From NCBI GenBank assembly GCA_016748015.1, contig JAAOMT010000597.1, positions 845,181-909,180 of the forward strand: 64,000 nt of DNA. Reading direction: 5' to 3'. A program made the position numbers and the translations under genes. Of this stretch, positions 13,220 through 25,442 are shown one piece after another. Source of the DNA: Geosiphon pyriformis. Taxonomy: Eukaryota > Glomeromycota > Glomeromycetes > Archaeosporales > Geosiphonaceae. Under the pieces are notes generated by a model. It saw nothing but the letters and a program-made list of their open reading frames with translations. It had not been told where the DNA came from and searched no databases. The first letter of the stretch is position 1, and each line of letters opens with the position of its first letter.

Positions 13220-14475
13220 CCTTTTTTTTGTTTCCGATCTAGTTAGAAATTTTTATCTCGTTCCACATCATCATTATGATAGAACCAAGAAAATATTTTT
13301 TATTGCAACAAAAACAATGTTATTATGAAACCGGAAAAAAAAAAAGTTTTAGAGTTTAGCCGAGGAAAAATAATTTTCTAGTTCGCAATTTCAATGTGAT
13401 TTTTGTGAATCCTGATGAGCAATACAAAAATCGACAGATAAAGTCAACAAAAGAATTTTTTCCACTGTCGAGTTAAGAAGAATTAAAATTGTTTTGTCAA
13501 TTGATTAAACTTAAATCGGACCGGAGAACGATACAATTGGTTAGCATAGTTATACAGGATCGGGTAATAAAATTCCCATTCGAGTACAATAAGAGATCAA
13601 TGTTTGTGGGGCCTTGATTTTCCCAGCATAAGTAAAAAGATATGTGTTGTTCTTAGTAAGGGTTTCTAGTTTTAATAAATTTCCTTCCAAGGGTTTCTAT
13701 TTACCACCCACCAAGCTAATTGTATTCTGAATAAAAATGATTGGGCAAAAAAAATTCCCTGGTTCGGCACAAATTTCTAACAATATTTAATATCATTATA
13801 TCATCGGTATTTGTATGAGGCAAAGATTTTCGATCAAATTCCCAATAACGGCTATCAATGAGATAATTTCCAGGGCTCCATTGAGATGTCTCAACTTTTC
13901 TAATAATGGGACGATCGTTTTCAATAATAATAATAATAATAATTAAAGGAAGATGACGCCCAAGATAATAAATATCAATGATAAAAATAATATCCAAATA
14001 AACTGACGGTAATAGATTAAACAACAAGTAATTCCAGGCGTCAATTGCCTCATCATTCTTTAATTGAAAAAAAGATGTTTTTCCGGATATTTATTATGAG
14101 GCTTGGAGGTTGATCTTTGAGAATGGGTTTTTAAAATAGGAAAAGCCTGGTTTTTCGTAATTTTGAATATTATCATCATCATCATTTCTAATAATACAAA
14201 TATTTATTAAGCTGAAAATTCTTGGTTCATAAGCTATGAGTCATTCTCCTATATTCTAGAGGAAAGTTTCATTCAATGACGCCATCTCGGTATGATCATA
14301 GTAAAAACATCTTAAAATTTTATCAATATCAACTATCATTCAACAATCACAAACTCGGTTCAAATATGCAAAGCAGCGGCCTAATTTACAATAGTTCACA
14401 AGCACAACTTTAAGGTGACCCGAATTAAAATAATAATAATAATAATTAGTCAAAGTTCTCGGGAAATAGCCTTCA
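13220..14475 (-). repeat. diverged repeat, copy B (inverted relative to copy A)
   Basis: Reverse-complement counterpart of 5690-6440, with the same anchors in mirrored order and extra inserted sequence. It has one longer frame (13716-14027, minus, 103 codons) containing ENDRPIIRKVETSQWSPG and NYLIDSRYWEFDRKSLP; the reading continues with frame changes into NRNPWKEIYKN-like and SYCTRMGILLPDPV-like segments. The protein family is not recognised. Frames are broken by stops and an ATA/ATT microsatellite, so I treat it as a relic, not a gene. Confidence 0.6.
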
Positions 14476-14646
14476 TCATGATTGTCACCATATTTTTTTG
14501 CATCGCCTGTTGAAACCTTTTTTTATCATGTAAAAAGTAAATCTTTGTCCATACATGCATTATGTATTACATAGCTAAAACAATGATATACCAAAGGGAA
14601 AAAAGAGCGGTGAAAAAAAGGGCTGTAAAACAGTTCCTTTATTCTA

Positions 14647-14647
<1 letters not shown>

Positions 14648-14703
<56 letters not shown>

Positions 14704-14708
14704 TATTA
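14648..14708. repeat. (TTA)n microsatellite
   Basis: About 20 TTA/ATT triplets with one C interruption near 14700. It creates a spurious poly-Leu frame on the plus strand. Confidence 0.9.
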
Positions 14709-14950
14709 ACTGTGTGTACAACAGATAACTTTTTTTTTTTATTAAAATAAGAAAAAAGACTTGCCTCCTATCAGGCTGTAACAAGATTTTTTTTATCTTT
14801 AACCAGTTTAAAACCAGTACGCCCTAATCAACTAACAAACCAACCAAACCCTGCTTGTCTAATCTCTTGTTTAAAGTCAACAATTGCTCATATTTTCATA
14901 ATAACCACTCACACCACGATTTAAATGAACAATGAATGACATATATTGAT

Positions 14951-14985
14951 CGCTGATATTCGGTCCAGAGGCCCCGAGATCAGCG
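14951..14985. promoter_or_regulatory. imperfect GC-rich palindrome upstream of Ecl1-like gene
   Basis: Arms CGCTGATATTCGGTCC and GGCCCCGAGATCAGCG around a three-base centre, pairing at 12 of 16 positions, in otherwise AT-rich sequence about 300 bases before the start codon at 15286. A related GGCCCCGAGATCAG occurs at 5628-5641 next to repeat copy A. It could be a binding site or the end of a repeat; function is unproven. Confidence 0.35.
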
Positions 14986-15285
14986 AATACCCACTAAAAG
15001 TATAAATAGGTTCTTGTCCGGGAGAGTAGAAAAAAGTAAAGAGATAAACTCTATAAAAGTTTAATCTTCTTTTTACAACTTTCCTAACGCACGAAATATA
15101 TTATACTATTCCGTGATACAAATTCATATTTTTGTGTCTCTAATTTCATTAAAAAAAAGACTCGATAGGAAAAAGGTTATTTCCATTCTAGAAAAAACTT
15201 TTTAAAATTAAAACGAAAAAGAGACCTTTTTTTCAGTCGTTTGTTCAAGACGAATATTTAAAAAAAGAAAACAAGAAACAAAACA

Positions 15286-15859
15286 ATGGATTTGGATTGG
15301 TGTCTCACTTGCTCTCAACATACTTCGGTAGGTTTTTAATGTTTTGTTCAGGATTCCTTTGTTATTTTCTATTTTATAACTTTAGCTAAACGAATCAAAT
15401 TTAATTATATTCAAACAGGGTACTCTCTATTGTTCAGATAATTGTCGTCTTCAAGATTTGAAAGGTCCAGCTCTCATGTCATCATCGAGCAGTTTCTCAA
15501 AGAACATTGCACCTATATATAAATTACACGTAAAGCCTGCCTTCTCTTTGCCACGAATTCCTTCTGTGGATTACTTGGCATTATCATCGTCATCGTCATC
15601 GTCATCGTCGTCATTTCGAAAATCAACAACTTCAACGAAACCTACAAAAATTGTTGGCAATAAATCCACTTTTTTGCTTTCATCAAACGCCAGTGATAAT
15701 AAATCATTTTTAAATGATTACGAAAAAGAAAACTGGACTAATAAAACCAATACACAACAGCAGCAACCGAATATCCATCATCTTCGTAATTCAAACGTAT
15801 TGAAACCACGTTATGGTAATTTACTTAATGCTGTCCAAAGAGTATCTCTTATGACATAA
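15286..15859 (+). CDS. Ecl1-family zinc-binding protein, two exons
   Basis: Exon 1 is 15286-15327 and exon 2 is 15419-15859, joined across a 91-base GT-AG intron (GTAGGT...AAACAG) in frame, giving about 160 residues. The spliced N-terminus reads MDLDWCLTCSQHTS then GTLYCSDNCRLQDL, a Cys4 arrangement C-x2-C-x9-C-x3-C. This is the signature of the fungal Ecl1 (extender of chronological lifespan) family, short proteins linked in fission yeast to stationary-phase survival and stress signalling. The rest is low complexity: Ser runs encoded by TCA/TCG triplets, then an Asn/Gln-rich tail. The intron splits the Cys motif, so neither exon alone reveals the family. Function in this organism is inferred from the motif only. 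Confidence 0.8.
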
Positions 15860-16370
15860 TGATGTGAATCAAAAATTACATTTTTTGCAAGAATTATTAT
15901 TTTCTCGTTATGAAATTTAACATTATCAATTTGAGGCTTGATTAAATTGCTTCTCTCACCTACATTTCTTAAATCATAGATTTACAGTTTTTTCAATACT
16001 TACTATAGACTTTTTTGTTCAAAGAAAAAATTTTTTTTTTATATCATTTAACGGCAAGTTTACTTGTTCTCATCTCCTAAACAACCAAAAATCTCTTTTT
16101 AAGAGATTCATTCATATTCCAAAAAATCTTCATTTTACTAATTGTAAATAACAATCATTCCCGCAAAAATTCTTCATTCCCCTTCCAAAATTTACTCTCA
16201 TAAACAAAAAACTTTTCAAAGAAAGTTGTTGAGCGAGCGATAATATTAATATATTTATTATAAAATTTGACCTAAAAACTTTTTGATTCATTCATGATTG
16301 TAAAAAGCATTTATTTTTTTATTAATAAAAATTGGATAATTATTCTTTAATTATTTTTAAAATCATCAAA

Positions 16371-16385
16371 AACAATAACAACAAT

Positions 16386-16423
<38 letters not shown>

Positions 16424-16425
16424 AC
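16371..16425. repeat. (CAA)n microsatellite
   Basis: ACAATAACA followed by about 14 uninterrupted CAA/AAC triplets. No surrounding ORF supports it being coding. Confidence 0.9.
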
Positions 16426-17241
16426 AGAAACTTTTTGTCTTTAGCCTAAAGGAAAAAAGTTGACCTTCCTTTGAACCTTTTTTTTTCATATTGATATTTT
16501 GATACATCAATGATTAAAAACCTAATATTCTTACCTTCCTCCCTCTTTGAAATTAAAATAATGATAACGGCCCGTTACTAAAATCAAAGTCTCAATTACT
16601 AATAACAAAATATTTGATTCTTTATACATCTATTGAAGATTTAAGTGGTGTAGTCTCAAAGAAAATTATCAGCATAATAATCATCAATTATTAATTCAAA
16701 TTGTGTGTGCATTTCATCGGCGTAGTGTGGGAAAAATGTAAAAATCCATTTTATTTTTCTATTTCAAGTCAAAACGTAAATGTATAGGTGGGAAATTATT
16801 AAGACTGATATATGTGGGCGAGGCGATGAGCGATGTAGCTCCTCTGTACATCATTTACAAAAAACTTGTTAGAACCAGTAATTACTCAAACACGTATCAA
16901 ATAATTTAGGCGTCCGCTAATTTCAGATTTTCAGTACGGAGCAACTTCTTTTATGATTCAAGTTGTTAAACCATCCCATGCTGATCTTATTGGTTTATTA
17001 ATAATTGGAGTATTACACACCTTATCAAATGGAAAGAAGTTGAACGACGACAGTTGTTAGCATTCTTCTCTTTGGTTATTTGTAGACATTAATAACATGA
17101 ATCAGATGTTTAAATTTTGACGAATCAGTTGAGAACAATTTGATTTGCTTTTTTTATAAATCAAAAAAAGATTTTTCATGGAATAATAATAAGAAAATTT
17201 TTTTGATGAAAAATGTCGTTCAAATTGTCACTCTTATAATG

Positions 17242-17408
17242 AATGGGTAATTGTAACTCCTATTATGAATGAATGAATGAATGAATGGGTAATTGTAACT
17301 CCTATTATGAATGAATGAATGAATGGGTAATTGTCACTACTATTATGAAGGAATGAATGAATGGATGAATGGATGAATGGATGAATGGATGAATGGATGA
17401 ATAAATAA
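17242..17408. repeat. compound GAAT/GGAT minisatellite
   Basis: A higher-order unit of GGTAATTGTAACTCCTATTA followed by several GAAT tetramers occurs about three times, then passes into a GGATGAAT octamer run. Tetramer expansion is nested inside a longer duplicated unit. Confidence 0.85.
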
Positions 17409-18989
17409 AAGGAATGAATTTAACACAAAGGTTCTTTTGAGATGGAAGATTCTCAATCTGCCTAACATAATTTTTGTTTTATAGTGTACGTTTAAATTAA
17501 AAGTTCGTTTTCAATTGAAAATTTGCTTTTTTAATAAAAAATTCTTCTTAATCTTTGTATTAATATTTGTTTTAAAAAATGATTCTCTTTGTGTTATATT
17601 AATAATATATTTTTTATTATCAATATTGACGGCATTTTATTGTAAAATAAGCTTCTTCATATATTAATACTTTATTTAAAAGTTTTTCCATTAATAAAAC
17701 CTTTTTTTTTTTTTTTTAAATTTCATAGAAAAGTATGATATAAATTATTGATATTTAAAATGGGCTAATATAATATATTCACCCTCTTTTAATTCTATTT
17801 TTTCAAATTAAAATTTTTTTGATTAAAAAAGAGCCACATTCTTTAAAAGAGAATAGGAGATAAAGGATAGAATGAGATGCATAAGATTCCTTACATCTCG
17901 TCAAATATCTTGTAAAATGAAAAGATTATTTTTTTTGCGGAATTATTTGATATGAGATGACAGACTTTTTGCGTTAAAAAAAAAAAAGACCAGCCTAGAA
18001 TTCAAACAAGTAAAGAGTAATTATGATAAAATAAAAAATTTCTGCCCTTACATATTTGGGTAAACAACAATTATCAAAAATACGATTCTTTTAAATATGT
18101 TTTGTTAAGTAACCAGATTTAGCCTAGAGCTGCAGCACATTACTGTTTGGTCCAACAACTTTCGTCAAGAATCGTGCAAAAAAACGAAAATTACTTTATT
18201 AAAAAATTTGAGGAAAATGATCTTCAAAATATTGAGCATCAAAAATAGTTGACAATTATTGTATTTACAATGTAGTAGACAACAACAATTGTTATTTATG
18301 GGTCATTAAATTTATGCATAATGATATATAGTTAATTTGTTACAAAATTAAAAGACAATAAAATTTCACTGGCATATTTTTTCAAATTTAAATTAGATGC
18401 TTTTTTTTTATTGGAAATAACATATTAGATTCTTTATCTATAAATATTTATGCATTTTCAGATATTCTGAAACGTGATGTAGTATAATAATACTATATTC
18501 ATTCTAAAATCTATTAAAAGTAAAATTATTTTGAATCAAAGTCATTTGAAAAATTAATTAATTATTTATTTATCATTAATAAAAATAATGCTTGAAAAAA
18601 TATAATTTACAAATAAATAAAATTTTTAAAAAAGGGCAAACAGCATAATTTAGAGAGAATTATTAAAAGTAAATTTTGATTTTAAACACAAATCTCCATC
18701 TAAGAACATCTTTAAATAATAATAATAATAATAAGAAAATCTTTGGTCGACTAATAAGATAAAACAATTCTTTAATGTTATGGTTTTTATAAAAAAATTG
18801 AAATTTTTTTTTGGAATATTTTAGCAATATACATGTAGAAACTTTTTATTTTAGCCCGATCATACTTTAACGAGATTACTTACCCCCAGATAACAGTTCT
18901 GTTAAAAATATCATTTAACTGAGGCAAGCTTTTATAACCTACCAAATAAATATAATTTCATTATTATTCGAAAAATTTTCTTTTACATG

Positions 18990-19690
18990 AAGGCATTCCA
19001 AAGTCACAATTCCAAGATTATCTTGGAGTTATTTCACAAGCTTTCACTTGTGAATTGGAGCATTATCTTCCTAGAATATTGCTTCTTTGGTGGTAATAAT
19101 GATTGGGCTTTCATATGCTTCACCAATAATAAGTGAGTTATATCCCTATACAATTATAGATTTACGTCCACTTTTAACGGTTGCCCATGTATGATCAAAA
19201 ATTCTGAAGCTCACTTTATGACACCATATACAAAATTTCTCATAAGAATCGTTGCTTATAAAGGATTCATCTGTCCAAAGAACACGTCGCCAATCTTTTT
19301 TGGTCCAATGCTTGTAGGTTTAACTGTTTGATTCAGTTTACTTTATTAATCATTGACTTCTTATGTCTTTTTTCCGAATTTTCATTAAGGTTCTAATGAA
19401 CATAAAAGTTTGTTTTGGCATCTTTCTTATTACTGATTTTTTTTTTAATTTCCCCAAAATCTAACGTTCAGAACATTTATCAATAATAGATTTTGACTAC
19501 TAAATTTTTCAAAAAGATAAATCGTATTTTTGTTATTTCTAATCGTTTAAGACACTTCTTAACACGAATAGCAAACCGTCGAATAATGCACGCAATTTTT
19601 GCGGCCGAAATGTCTTTTTCTTGAGCATTTTTACAGTAAAGCATTTGTTTTACTATGTTCTTTTTGACTACCATTTGAGTATACACTTAC
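18990..19690 (-). pseudogene. Tc1/mariner transposase relic
   Basis: Read on the minus strand, the N-terminal part (from about 19686) is a basic helical domain (MVVKKNIVKQM...). Further on, near 19310-19200, comes HWTKKDWRRVLWTDESF, the W-TDES-F motif carrying the first catalytic Asp, then FCIWCHKVSFRIFDH, HTWATVKSGRK and, near 19070, EDNAPIHK with the second Asp. TLECL follows near 18995, after which homology fades. Stops interrupt the frame several times. A candidate terminal repeat, CCCAGTATA preceded by GTTTTGTATTA, lies near 19809-19830; I did not find its partner. It is older than the element at 8311-9624. Confidence 0.75.
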
Positions 19691-19859
19691 AACTTTCAAG
19701 TCGCTCTTTAACTAATAAGTTAAAAAAAAAACGAATTTCTTTTGTTATTAAAAGTAACCACGTGAGTGTAATCTTTAGAATTCTTTACTGTCTTGAGAAA
19801 ATCGTCCTAGTTTTGTATTACCCAGTATATACTTCAATTGTAAAATGGTTTGATATTTA

Positions 19860-21230
19860 ATTCCTGTATTGAGTTTAAAATACGATAAAGGTGTCAAAAC
19901 CTTTTTTAATGAAATTGCAGACAGTGGTCAAACCTCAAATATTGTATGAAAAAAAAAGAGTTCACCTTGCTAATGAATAAGGATTTCAAGCTATAATTTC
20001 GTTAAATTATACTCTTTAAAAGACTAAGTGTTGAAGAATTTTTCAAGGCTAAAATAATATTAAAGAAAATTCTAAAAATATACAATTACCATATATGAGC
20101 TTAGAATCTCTCATTGAGGTTACTTAAAAACGAGTAGAGATTGTTCCCAAAAGGAAGCGGTGGCTGGTGAAAACTAGTTTAGTAAATTTCTTTTACGGAA
20201 ATTTTTTTTGATTGATAATTCTAAACGCATAAACTCGTTTTGAGACCGCAGATAATATTTTATTTACTAATCCTAGCTGCTTTCAAAATAATTTGTAGGT
20301 TAACTTTAATAGCTTTTGTTGAAAAAATTTAGAAAAGTTTTAATTTTAAAAAACTTTTATAGAAATGAATAAATGAATTGATAGAAATAAATATTTTGAA
20401 ACATATAATGTAATTTTCACCAAAATGAATCTTTGAAATAAGATAAAAGAATCAATCTTTTATTCTGAAATATATGCATAATTTCAATGATCAAAATCAC
20501 AATTTCTTGATTCACTTGATGGAAGATCTTTTTTTAGTCTAACTGTCTGAGTAAACTGTATTTTTATAATTAAAACTTCTTTTTTTTCTTATCCTTTTTC
20601 ACTAAACCTCTTTTGATTTCCCATTCTTTGATGGTATCTGAATTTTCACTTCCTATAGTCTGGTGTTCGGGTATAGATTTTTTTTACGTCCTCGCATGAT
20701 TTTACAAATCATCATGAATAAATATAAAACAGTCTTAGTGGATTAAATTTAATTTTAAGCATTTGGTACGTTGAAAAAATAATTTGTAACATGCCAGTTT
20801 TTTAATAATTTTTGAAGAACCCAAGGCATTTAAAATTTTACCATAATCTCATTTATGAATCGAAGAAAGATAATTTTTTTTTATTAATTAATTAATTAAT
20901 TATTATTATTAAAACAAGAATGACCACAAATTTATTTTAGTAAAAAATACAACCTGTTCTAGTTCTAGAATGCACATGTATCAAGTAAAAAATTTCTCCC
21001 CACAACAATGAACAAGTTCAAAAACAAAATTGATATTTATTCACAACTTTTACAACTAAAATGACCTTAAATACGTTTAGTAAAATGATAATCTTTTTTG
21101 TACCTTTGAAAATTCGTAAGATTTTTTATTGTTAAAGGTGTCAGCTTGATTTTATTGGGAATGGCTCTATGAATTAAAAAAGCAATCATCTTTAAGTTAA
21201 ATGCTAATTTAAAAGATTTGAATGTTTATA
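19860..21230. other. no gene recognised
   Basis: AT-rich with scattered short frames only. It includes the presumed 3' side of the minus-strand Cys-rich gene and an ATTA run near 20880-20910. Confidence 0.55.
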
Positions 21231-21233
21231 AAT

Positions 21234-22232
21234 TTATTTACCTTTATTTCGAAGACATTGTGCTTTACCATCCTTGACATCACAATAATATCCTTCATTA
21301 CACGTGACGGCACTACAATCAGTCAAGATAGGATTCGGTTCCTTATTCGGAAAACAGCTACCCTTCCCATCTTTTTCGTCACAATAATAACCGCTACGAC
21401 ACCTAATCGAGGCACATCCAATCTTCGAAGGTTTAGGTTCTGGAATACACCTCTTTTCCGGCTGTTTGGGATCACAATAATACCCTTCCTTACACCTGAC
21501 GGCACTACAATCAGTCAGAATAGGATTCGGTTCCTTATTCGGAAAACAGCTAGCCTTCCCATCTTTGACATCACAATAATACCCTTCCTTACACCTGACG
21601 GCATTACAATTAGTCGGAATAGGATTCGGTTCCTTATTCGGAAAACAGCTAGCCTTCCCATCTTTGACATCACAATAATACCCTTCTTTACACCTGACGG
21701 CACTACAATCAGTCAGATCAGGATTCGGTTCCTTATTCGGAAAACAGCTAGCCTTCCCATCTTTTTCGTCACAATAATAACCGCTACGACACCTAAGTGA
21801 GGCGCATCCAATCTTCGAAGGTTTAGGTTCTGGAATACACCTCTTTTCTGGCTGTTTAGGATCACAATAATACCCAGCTTTACATTTACATTTTATCGTT
21901 TCATTATTGTCTGACGGAATTTTACGACATGGACCAATTGAACCAGCTTCCCCGGCTGCACTGGCGTCACAATAATATCCGGGGGGACAATAAGCCCTGC
22001 ATTGAGGTTGAGGAGCGCTTGAATGAGCTGCTGTAATGTATTCAAATAAATAAAAATCAACAAATTCGTTAATCAATGTGACAAAGTACTGCTGCGCTGT
22101 TGCTGCTGATTCTGTTCAAATAAATTTTTCAGAAAACAAAAATTTCATAATATGCACAATACCAATTTCAAATAGGGTCAATAAAAAAAAAGTAAAAAAT
22201 AAAAATATAAAAGCCCAAGTTTTTGAAATCAT
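21234..22232 (-). CDS. secreted Cys-rich GYYCD-repeat protein, two exons
   Basis: Exon 1 is 22163-22232 (23 codons plus one base) and exon 2 is 22030-21234, joined across a 132-base intron (GTATTG...TTACAG) in frame, giving 288 residues. Exon 1 encodes MISKTWAFIFLFFTFFLLTL, a strong signal peptide, with likely cleavage soon after FEIAAHS. The mature protein is eight Cys-rich modules of about 27-38 residues centred on C-[K/R]-x-GYYCD. Two subtypes alternate: VKDGKASCFPNKEPNP and PKQPEKRCIPEPKP. Units are nearly identical at DNA level, indicating recent tandem duplication. No transmembrane segment or catalytic motif was seen. A secreted, repetitive, Cys-paired protein fits a cell-wall or apoplastic protein or effector candidate; that role is inference. 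The long antisense frame over the same region is a shadow. Confidence 0.8.
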
Positions 22233-22234
22233 TT

Positions 22235-25200
22235 TTGAAAGATGAAAAACAAATTATAGATTGAGGATACCTATATTTATATTGAAATTTATTGGGAATT
22301 TGCTAATATAAATTAAGAATTGTTATAATTTATTATTTTCTTTCTCCAATTTCCATTACGAGTTTTTGATTGGACAAGAAAAGAATCTTTAGCTGTTTTA
22401 GTAAATTTTATGATACCAAATTATTACTGGATTTCTTTTCGGTTATACCTTTAACATTTTTTTTGTTGCCCGAAATCAAGTAACAATGTCCATAAAAATT
22501 AAGCGAATAAACTATAAATAATTTAGATATATAATGCCGCTGTTTGCTTTACAATTTTAATTTATTGCATATAAAATTGACTCTATTTTGAAATAAAATA
22601 AAATCTCCTTTTCTCTCTTCAATTTCCATAATAATAATAATAATATTTTGGGAAACAACGCTTGAAACTTTTGTTGCCAATTAAGGTTTAAGGAACAGAT
22701 CAAAATTTCACTATATGAAATAATTTAAATGGTTTGGTTTGATGATTTATTAGTTTTCTTATTTTTCTTATTTTTTTTTAAATAAAAGATATTTTAAATT
22801 TTTCTAAATGAATTTATTTTTTTATTATTAAAATTTTTCTGAATAAATTTAATTAATTTTAAATTATTCTATTTCATTAATATTAATTAAAGTTCATTGT
22901 TAAATATAATGAAGTTCTTTTAAACCAAAATTGATCAACTGATTTCTTAAAGTTCCTTAAAAAAAAATAGATTATGATTAATAATTCAAAGATCAAAAGC
23001 TCCTATTTTGTACTATTATATCGAATTTCACATCGAAATAATCTAAACAGAATTTTCTTTGAAGGATTTTAATATTGAATGTTGTTTCTCCTTCCATATA
23101 TGAAAAAAAAATAAAGCATATCGGTGTCACACGAGTATACAGTTGAAGAAGATTCCATTATCGAATAAAGAATTCTAGAATTTTAATTATCTGACCAATT
23201 TGATGATTATTAATTGAAGCCTCTTAATATCTGTTTCAAAAAAACTATAAATAACTCTTTTATTTTTTATTTTATTTTTATTTTATTTTTATTTTTTTTT
23301 TGAGATGTTTTCATGTAAACATTAGGGAGTACATTAAAAAAAATTAATATTAATGGATTAATAATTTTTTTCATATTCTTGAGCTAAAGATAGGGTGAAA
23401 GAGCGATATGATACACCATTAGCTTCTGTTAAATAGAGTAGCATGGACTTTTTCTTTAATTGACCTACGCATCGATAAAATTGATTTCAAATGGTACCAA
23501 TTGTTTAAAAAGTGAAGAAAGCACTTTTAATTTCTAATTTTAGCATCCAAAAGCTAATTGAATCGTGCTTGATCGTATCCTTCTCTCATTGCAGGTTTGC
23601 TACGTGGATATATATGTACATGTACTAAGCTGCATCCGAGATCGGAGAGATTGATCGCATGTTTTAAAACAAATGACTGATTGTTAACAGATTTTGAGAG
23701 AAAAAGATATGTGCCATACTATTTCAAAAAATATGAAAATTTTATGATGATAACTTGAAAATAGTCTTTTTGACGTAAAGAGGAATTTTAGATAAAATTT
23801 CTTATGAATTTGTCTCTGTCCTCCAGAAATAGATTTTTTCAGAGAATTTAATAATAAAAATTGGTTGAACAATAAACTTAAATGTTCCCATGCAATAAAT
23901 CTTAACTTATAAAATGTTATCATAATTGTTATTAAACCATCATCCGGATTAATTGGAATATGAGATTACTACTTTCGAAAACCATACCCAAGAATTATTT
24001 CACTTCTTTACAATAATCGGCTTTTACAAGTTATTAATGATATTCTCATTCAAAGGCCTACATCTATAAAGATTCGCATTGTCTTTCACCAAACTCTGTA
24101 CTTGAATAACTAAATTATTATATTATATTGTTAGATATTAAAATTTTGTATTTTAAAAATTTTACCGGTACAACAACAACATTCCTCGAATATTTTTGAA
24201 TACCAATTCATTCAAAAGCCAATTGTGCTATATATTTAAAATTCATTTTAATGCAGAAGCTTTTTATTTCATTTTTCTCGAAAAAGTTGTTTCCCTCTTG
24301 AAGAGAAGTAGCCTATGAATAACAAAGAAATATTTTGCAATTAAATTTCTTTGTCAAATCACAATTAGTAGATAGGACCCATTTTTTAAAAAGTTTTATG
24401 CTGATTTGGTGTATGTTTTCGGTTAATGAAAGTTGAGGTGAATCTGGAAGAGTAATCGTTCCGTTGGGCAGAATTTTTTTCTATTTTTGATGTTATATAG
24501 CAGAGAAGTGAATGAAAACAATATCAATTAAAGAAAACATTTTGTAAAAGCAGCAATAGCAATGAAGGTGATTTATTCTCATAGTAAGTATCTTTAGTAA
24601 TGAGTAGTGAGGAAAAAAAATATTATGGGAATCGAGATTCCAGCCGATCAATAAACATACCTTATTAAGCCGTGTGGCTTTTACCGATACGAGCGTCACT
24701 TCAAAAATATTTACCCTGATGATAGGCTCTTTTAGAATACGTTTTTAACCGTTATAAACAAAGCTTTAAACATCTATTCACCTCGGGCTATGCCAAAGCT
24801 CGAGAGATTTATTCGATCCTATAAATCAGTTTTTGTTTGGCAAATCAATCAGATCCGGAAGGTCAGTAATTGAATTTCATTGCCAAGATCCTCAAAAAGC
24901 TTTTGAATTGGTTCAGTATCGAATTAATTAGTATGAGCCATCATCGTCTCCTGAAAACGTTTCAAAGAATAAAGGTTATTAAAAGAAAATCACGTATTTC
25001 TCATATCAATTTTTTTAAATCTAAAAACCTGGGGGATTTTACGGAAAATGATTTCCCAGGCAGCATCAACGTAGTACGATGACTTTTTAAGATCGTCACA
25101 CTATTTATAGAGGATAAAAAATGAAGATGTGGCTGCTCATTTCCGTGTACTTGTCTTTCTAGAATTTTTGGACTTTTGTAATGACAATTAAATAAATCAC

Positions 25201-25440
25201 TTGTTTGGATCCAATCAAAATGAAATTTTTTTTTGGAAATTTCAATATCCTTTATTAATTTGTGTTAAACCTTTTTTACTACGGTTATTTGGACTATTGC
25301 TAATGGCTGAAAAGCTAGTGTAATGCTCAATATAGACGTCAAAGAATTGTTCATATATGTACAAGAAAAAAAAGGGTGATTCAATATTATCTACACTAAA
25401 AAAATGTCTATTGAGAAATCTACAACATGAAAGTAATCGT
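22235..25440. other. no confident gene; possible relic near 24590-25080
   Basis: Mostly AT-rich. Around 24590-25080 composition is less AT-rich and minus-strand frames give coding-like pieces (QKLFEDLGNEIQLLTFRI) broken by TAG/TGA stops. I do not recognise the family. There is an (AAT) run near 22629-22646. Confidence 0.4.
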
Positions 25441-25442
25441 AT

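Larger units (their letters stand above)
15860..18985. other. gene-free stretch with simple repeats
   Basis: 3' flank of the Ecl1-like gene followed by AT-rich sequence. It contains a CAA/AAC microsatellite (16371-16425), a GAAT-based minisatellite (17242-17408) and an (AAT) run near 18716-18734. No coding frame with domain character was seen. Confidence 0.6.

Noticed and set aside
13716-14027. 103-codon ORF as a real gene
   Set aside because: It lies within repeat copy B; homologous sequence in copy A is broken, and the frame ends abruptly where homology continues in other frames.
14562-14750. ORF with a long poly-Leu run
   Set aside because: Produced by the (TTA)n microsatellite; no homology or composition support.
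19621-19860. 79-codon plus-strand ORF
   Set aside because: Antisense to the Tc1 transposase relic.
21222-21800. 192-codon plus-strand ORF rich in Thr/Ile/Arg
   Set aside because: It is the antisense shadow of the GYYCD-repeat gene; its periodicity is inherited from the repeats, and it lacks the signal-peptide exon logic.
24870-25082. 70-codon plus-strand ORF
   Set aside because: No domain; the opposite strand looks more coding-like but is broken by stops, so neither is called.
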